Origin: an uncultured Lachnospiraceae bacterium
GTDB lineage: Bacteria; Bacillota; Clostridia; Lachnospirales; Lachnospiraceae
Direction of reading: 5' to 3'
Assembly: GCA_945643825.1 (NCBI GenBank)
Contig: CALZEZ010000106.1
Coordinates: 1-5,657 of the forward strand
DNA length: 5,657 nucleotides
Shown in pieces: positions 4,534 to 5,657 of the stretch. Below the pieces are notes generated by a model. It was given only the letters and a program-made list of their open reading frames with translations, did not search any database and was not told where the DNA came from. The position numbers and the translations under genes are program-made. Numbering within the stretch: position 1 is the first letter of the stretch; each line of letters begins with the position of its first letter.

Positions 4534-5657
4534 AAGAGTATGAAACCGTCATAGGACTGGAAGTGCATGTAGAGCTTGCGACGAAGACCAAGATCTTCTG
4601 CGGCTGCTCCACAGCCTTTGGTGGAGCTCCAAACTCCCATACGTGTCCGGTCTGTACCGGAATGCCGGGTTCCCTTCCGGTGCTTAATAAACAGGTTCTG
4701 GAATATGCAATGGCAGTGGGACTAGCCGCAAATTGTGAGATTACGAGATACTGTAAATTTGACAGAAAGAATTATTTTTACCCGGACAACCCGCAGAATT
4801 ACCAGATTTCCCAGCTCTATCTGCCAATCTGCAGAAATGGCAAGGTGGAGATTGAGACACCTGAGGGCAGGAAGCAGATTGGAATTCATGAGATCCATAT
4901 GGAGGAGGACGCCGGCAAGCTGATCCACGACGACTGGGAGGATGCATCCCTTGTGGACTATAATCGTTCTGGTGTTCCTCTGATCGAGATCGTCTCCGAA
5001 CCGGATATGAGAAGTGCCGAGGAGGTCATTGCTTACCTTGAGAAGCTTCGTATGCTGATTCAGTACATCGGCGCATCGGATTGTAAGCTCCAGGAGGGCT
5101 CCATGCGAGCGGACGTGAATCTTTCCGTGCGCGAGGTTGGTGCCACCGAGTTTGGCACACGTACCGAGATGAAAAACTTAAATTCCTTCCGTGCCATTTC
5201 CAGAGCTATCGCCGGGGAAAGAGAGCGTCAGATCGACTTGCTTGAATCCGGACAGAAGGTGGTGCAGGAAACCAGACGCTGGGATGATGCGAAGGAAACC
5301 TCGTATGCGATGCGAAGCAAGGAGGATGCACAGGATTATCGCTACTTCCCTGAGCCGGATCTGGTGCCGATTTCCATCTCCGAGGACTGGATTTTGCGAA
5401 TCAGAGAAAGTCTCCCCGAGTTTCGAGAAGAAAAGAAGGAGCGCTACTTAAGAGAATTCGAGCTTCCCGAATACGATGTCGATATCATCACAGGCACCAA
5501 GGCACTTGCCGATCTTTTTGAACAGACGGTTGCACTTGGCGCAGCGCCGAAGAAGGTGTCGAACTGGATTATGGTCGAGACCATGCGGTTGCTAAAGGAA
5601 CGCCTGATGGATCCCGAGGACATCGCTTTTTCCCCTGAGCATCTGGCAGCATTAATC
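4530..5657 (+). CDS. gatB: Asp/Glu-tRNA(Asn/Gln) amidotransferase subunit B, 3' end cut by the window
   Basis: An open frame of 376 codons with no stop before the window edge. The family is about 475-480 residues, so roughly the last 100 (rest of the helical domain and the YqeY-like tail that contacts the tRNA) lie outside. GatB binds the misacylated tRNA, phosphorylates the Asp or Glu carboxyl with ATP and completes the transamidation. Visible signs: VIGLEVHVEL (7-16) with the metal-site Glu11 and His13; zinc-type cysteines Cys24, Cys26, Cys39 and Cys42 (FCGCS, CPVC); YPDNPQNYQISQ (84-95); HMEEDAGK (123-130) with acidic metal ligands; the GatB signature VDYNRSGVPLIEIVSEPD (142-159); GSMRADVN (190-197); and ETRRWDDAKETSYAMRSKED (247-266). 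The helical domain begins near residue 290-300. The start is set by the ATGA overlap with gatA and the ribosome site before it. Apart from the window cut nothing looks broken. Confidence 0.97.
   Translation, partial: MKEYETVIGLEVHVELATKTKIFCGCSTAFGGAPNSHTCPVCTGMPGSLPVLNKQVLEYAMAVGLAANCEITRYCKFDRKNYFYPDNPQNYQISQLYLPICRNGKVEIETPEGRKQIGIHEIHMEEDAGKLIHDDWEDASLVDYNRSGVPLIEIVSEPDMRSAEEVIAYLEKLRMLIQYIGASDCKLQEGSMRADVNLSVREVGATEFGTRTEMKNLNSFRAISRAIAGERERQIDLLESGQKVVQETRRWDDAKETSYAMRSKEDAQDYRYFPEPDLVPISISEDWILRIRESLPEFREEKKERYLREFELPEYDVDIITGTKALADLFEQTVALGAAPKKVSNWIMVETMRLLKERLMDPEDIAFSPEHLAALI

Noticed and set aside
5191..5451. Open frame of 86 codons on the plus strand near the window end
   Set aside because: It is a shifted frame inside gatB, whose own frame is open and shows conserved motifs across this stretch.
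1..5657. A novel defence, mobile or CRISPR system
   Set aside because: No repeat arrays, transposase, integrase, toxin-antitoxin pair or defence domains are visible; all long genes but the lipoprotein are translation housekeeping genes.

Overview
The window reads as a core chromosomal segment from a low-to-moderate GC Firmicute. The best guess is a Lachnospiraceae/Clostridium cluster XIVa-type gut anaerobe, inferred from the T-box leader, strong AGGAGG-like ribosome sites, the gene set and the style of the proteins. No sequence search was run, so the family-level placement is an inference. No mobile element, CRISPR array, tRNA or rRNA is visible.

Layout, all on the + strand: (1) 12-587, a small secreted lipoprotein of unknown function with an internally repeated C-terminal domain. 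(2) 588-971, a gene-free regulatory region with an extended -10 sigma-A promoter (594-622), a T-box riboswitch (about 638-905) ending in a strong intrinsic terminator, and one extra hairpin (911-932) before the ribosome site. (3) 972-2717, a bacterial-type aspartyl-tRNA synthetase (aspS). (4) 2768-3061 gatC, 3082-4533 gatA and 4530 to the window end gatB (cut off after 376 codons), encoding the GatCAB amidotransferase. Gaps are 50 nt (aspS-gatC), 20 nt (gatC-gatA) and a 4-nt ATGA overlap (gatA-gatB), so the four genes look like one operon behind the T-box.

How they work together: an AspRS that carries the His marker of non-discriminating enzymes (His34 in an RDHGG motif) would charge tRNAAsn with Asp as well as tRNAAsp. 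GatCAB would then amidate Asp-tRNAAsn to Asn-tRNAAsn, and may also convert Glu-tRNAGln to Gln-tRNAGln. The leader supports this. The triplet in the T-box specifier position is AAC (Asn) and not GAC (Asp), and it sits inside GAAC, which also offers the overlapping Glu codon GAA. The operon therefore seems to be controlled by uncharged tRNAAsn, perhaps also tRNAGlu. A two-codon T-box of this kind has been described for the transamidation operon of Clostridium acetobutylicum, so this is probably a further example with aspS included and not a wholly new system. The remaining observations (post-terminator hairpin, 17-bp repeat with start-stop codons, repeated lipoprotein domain) are smaller.
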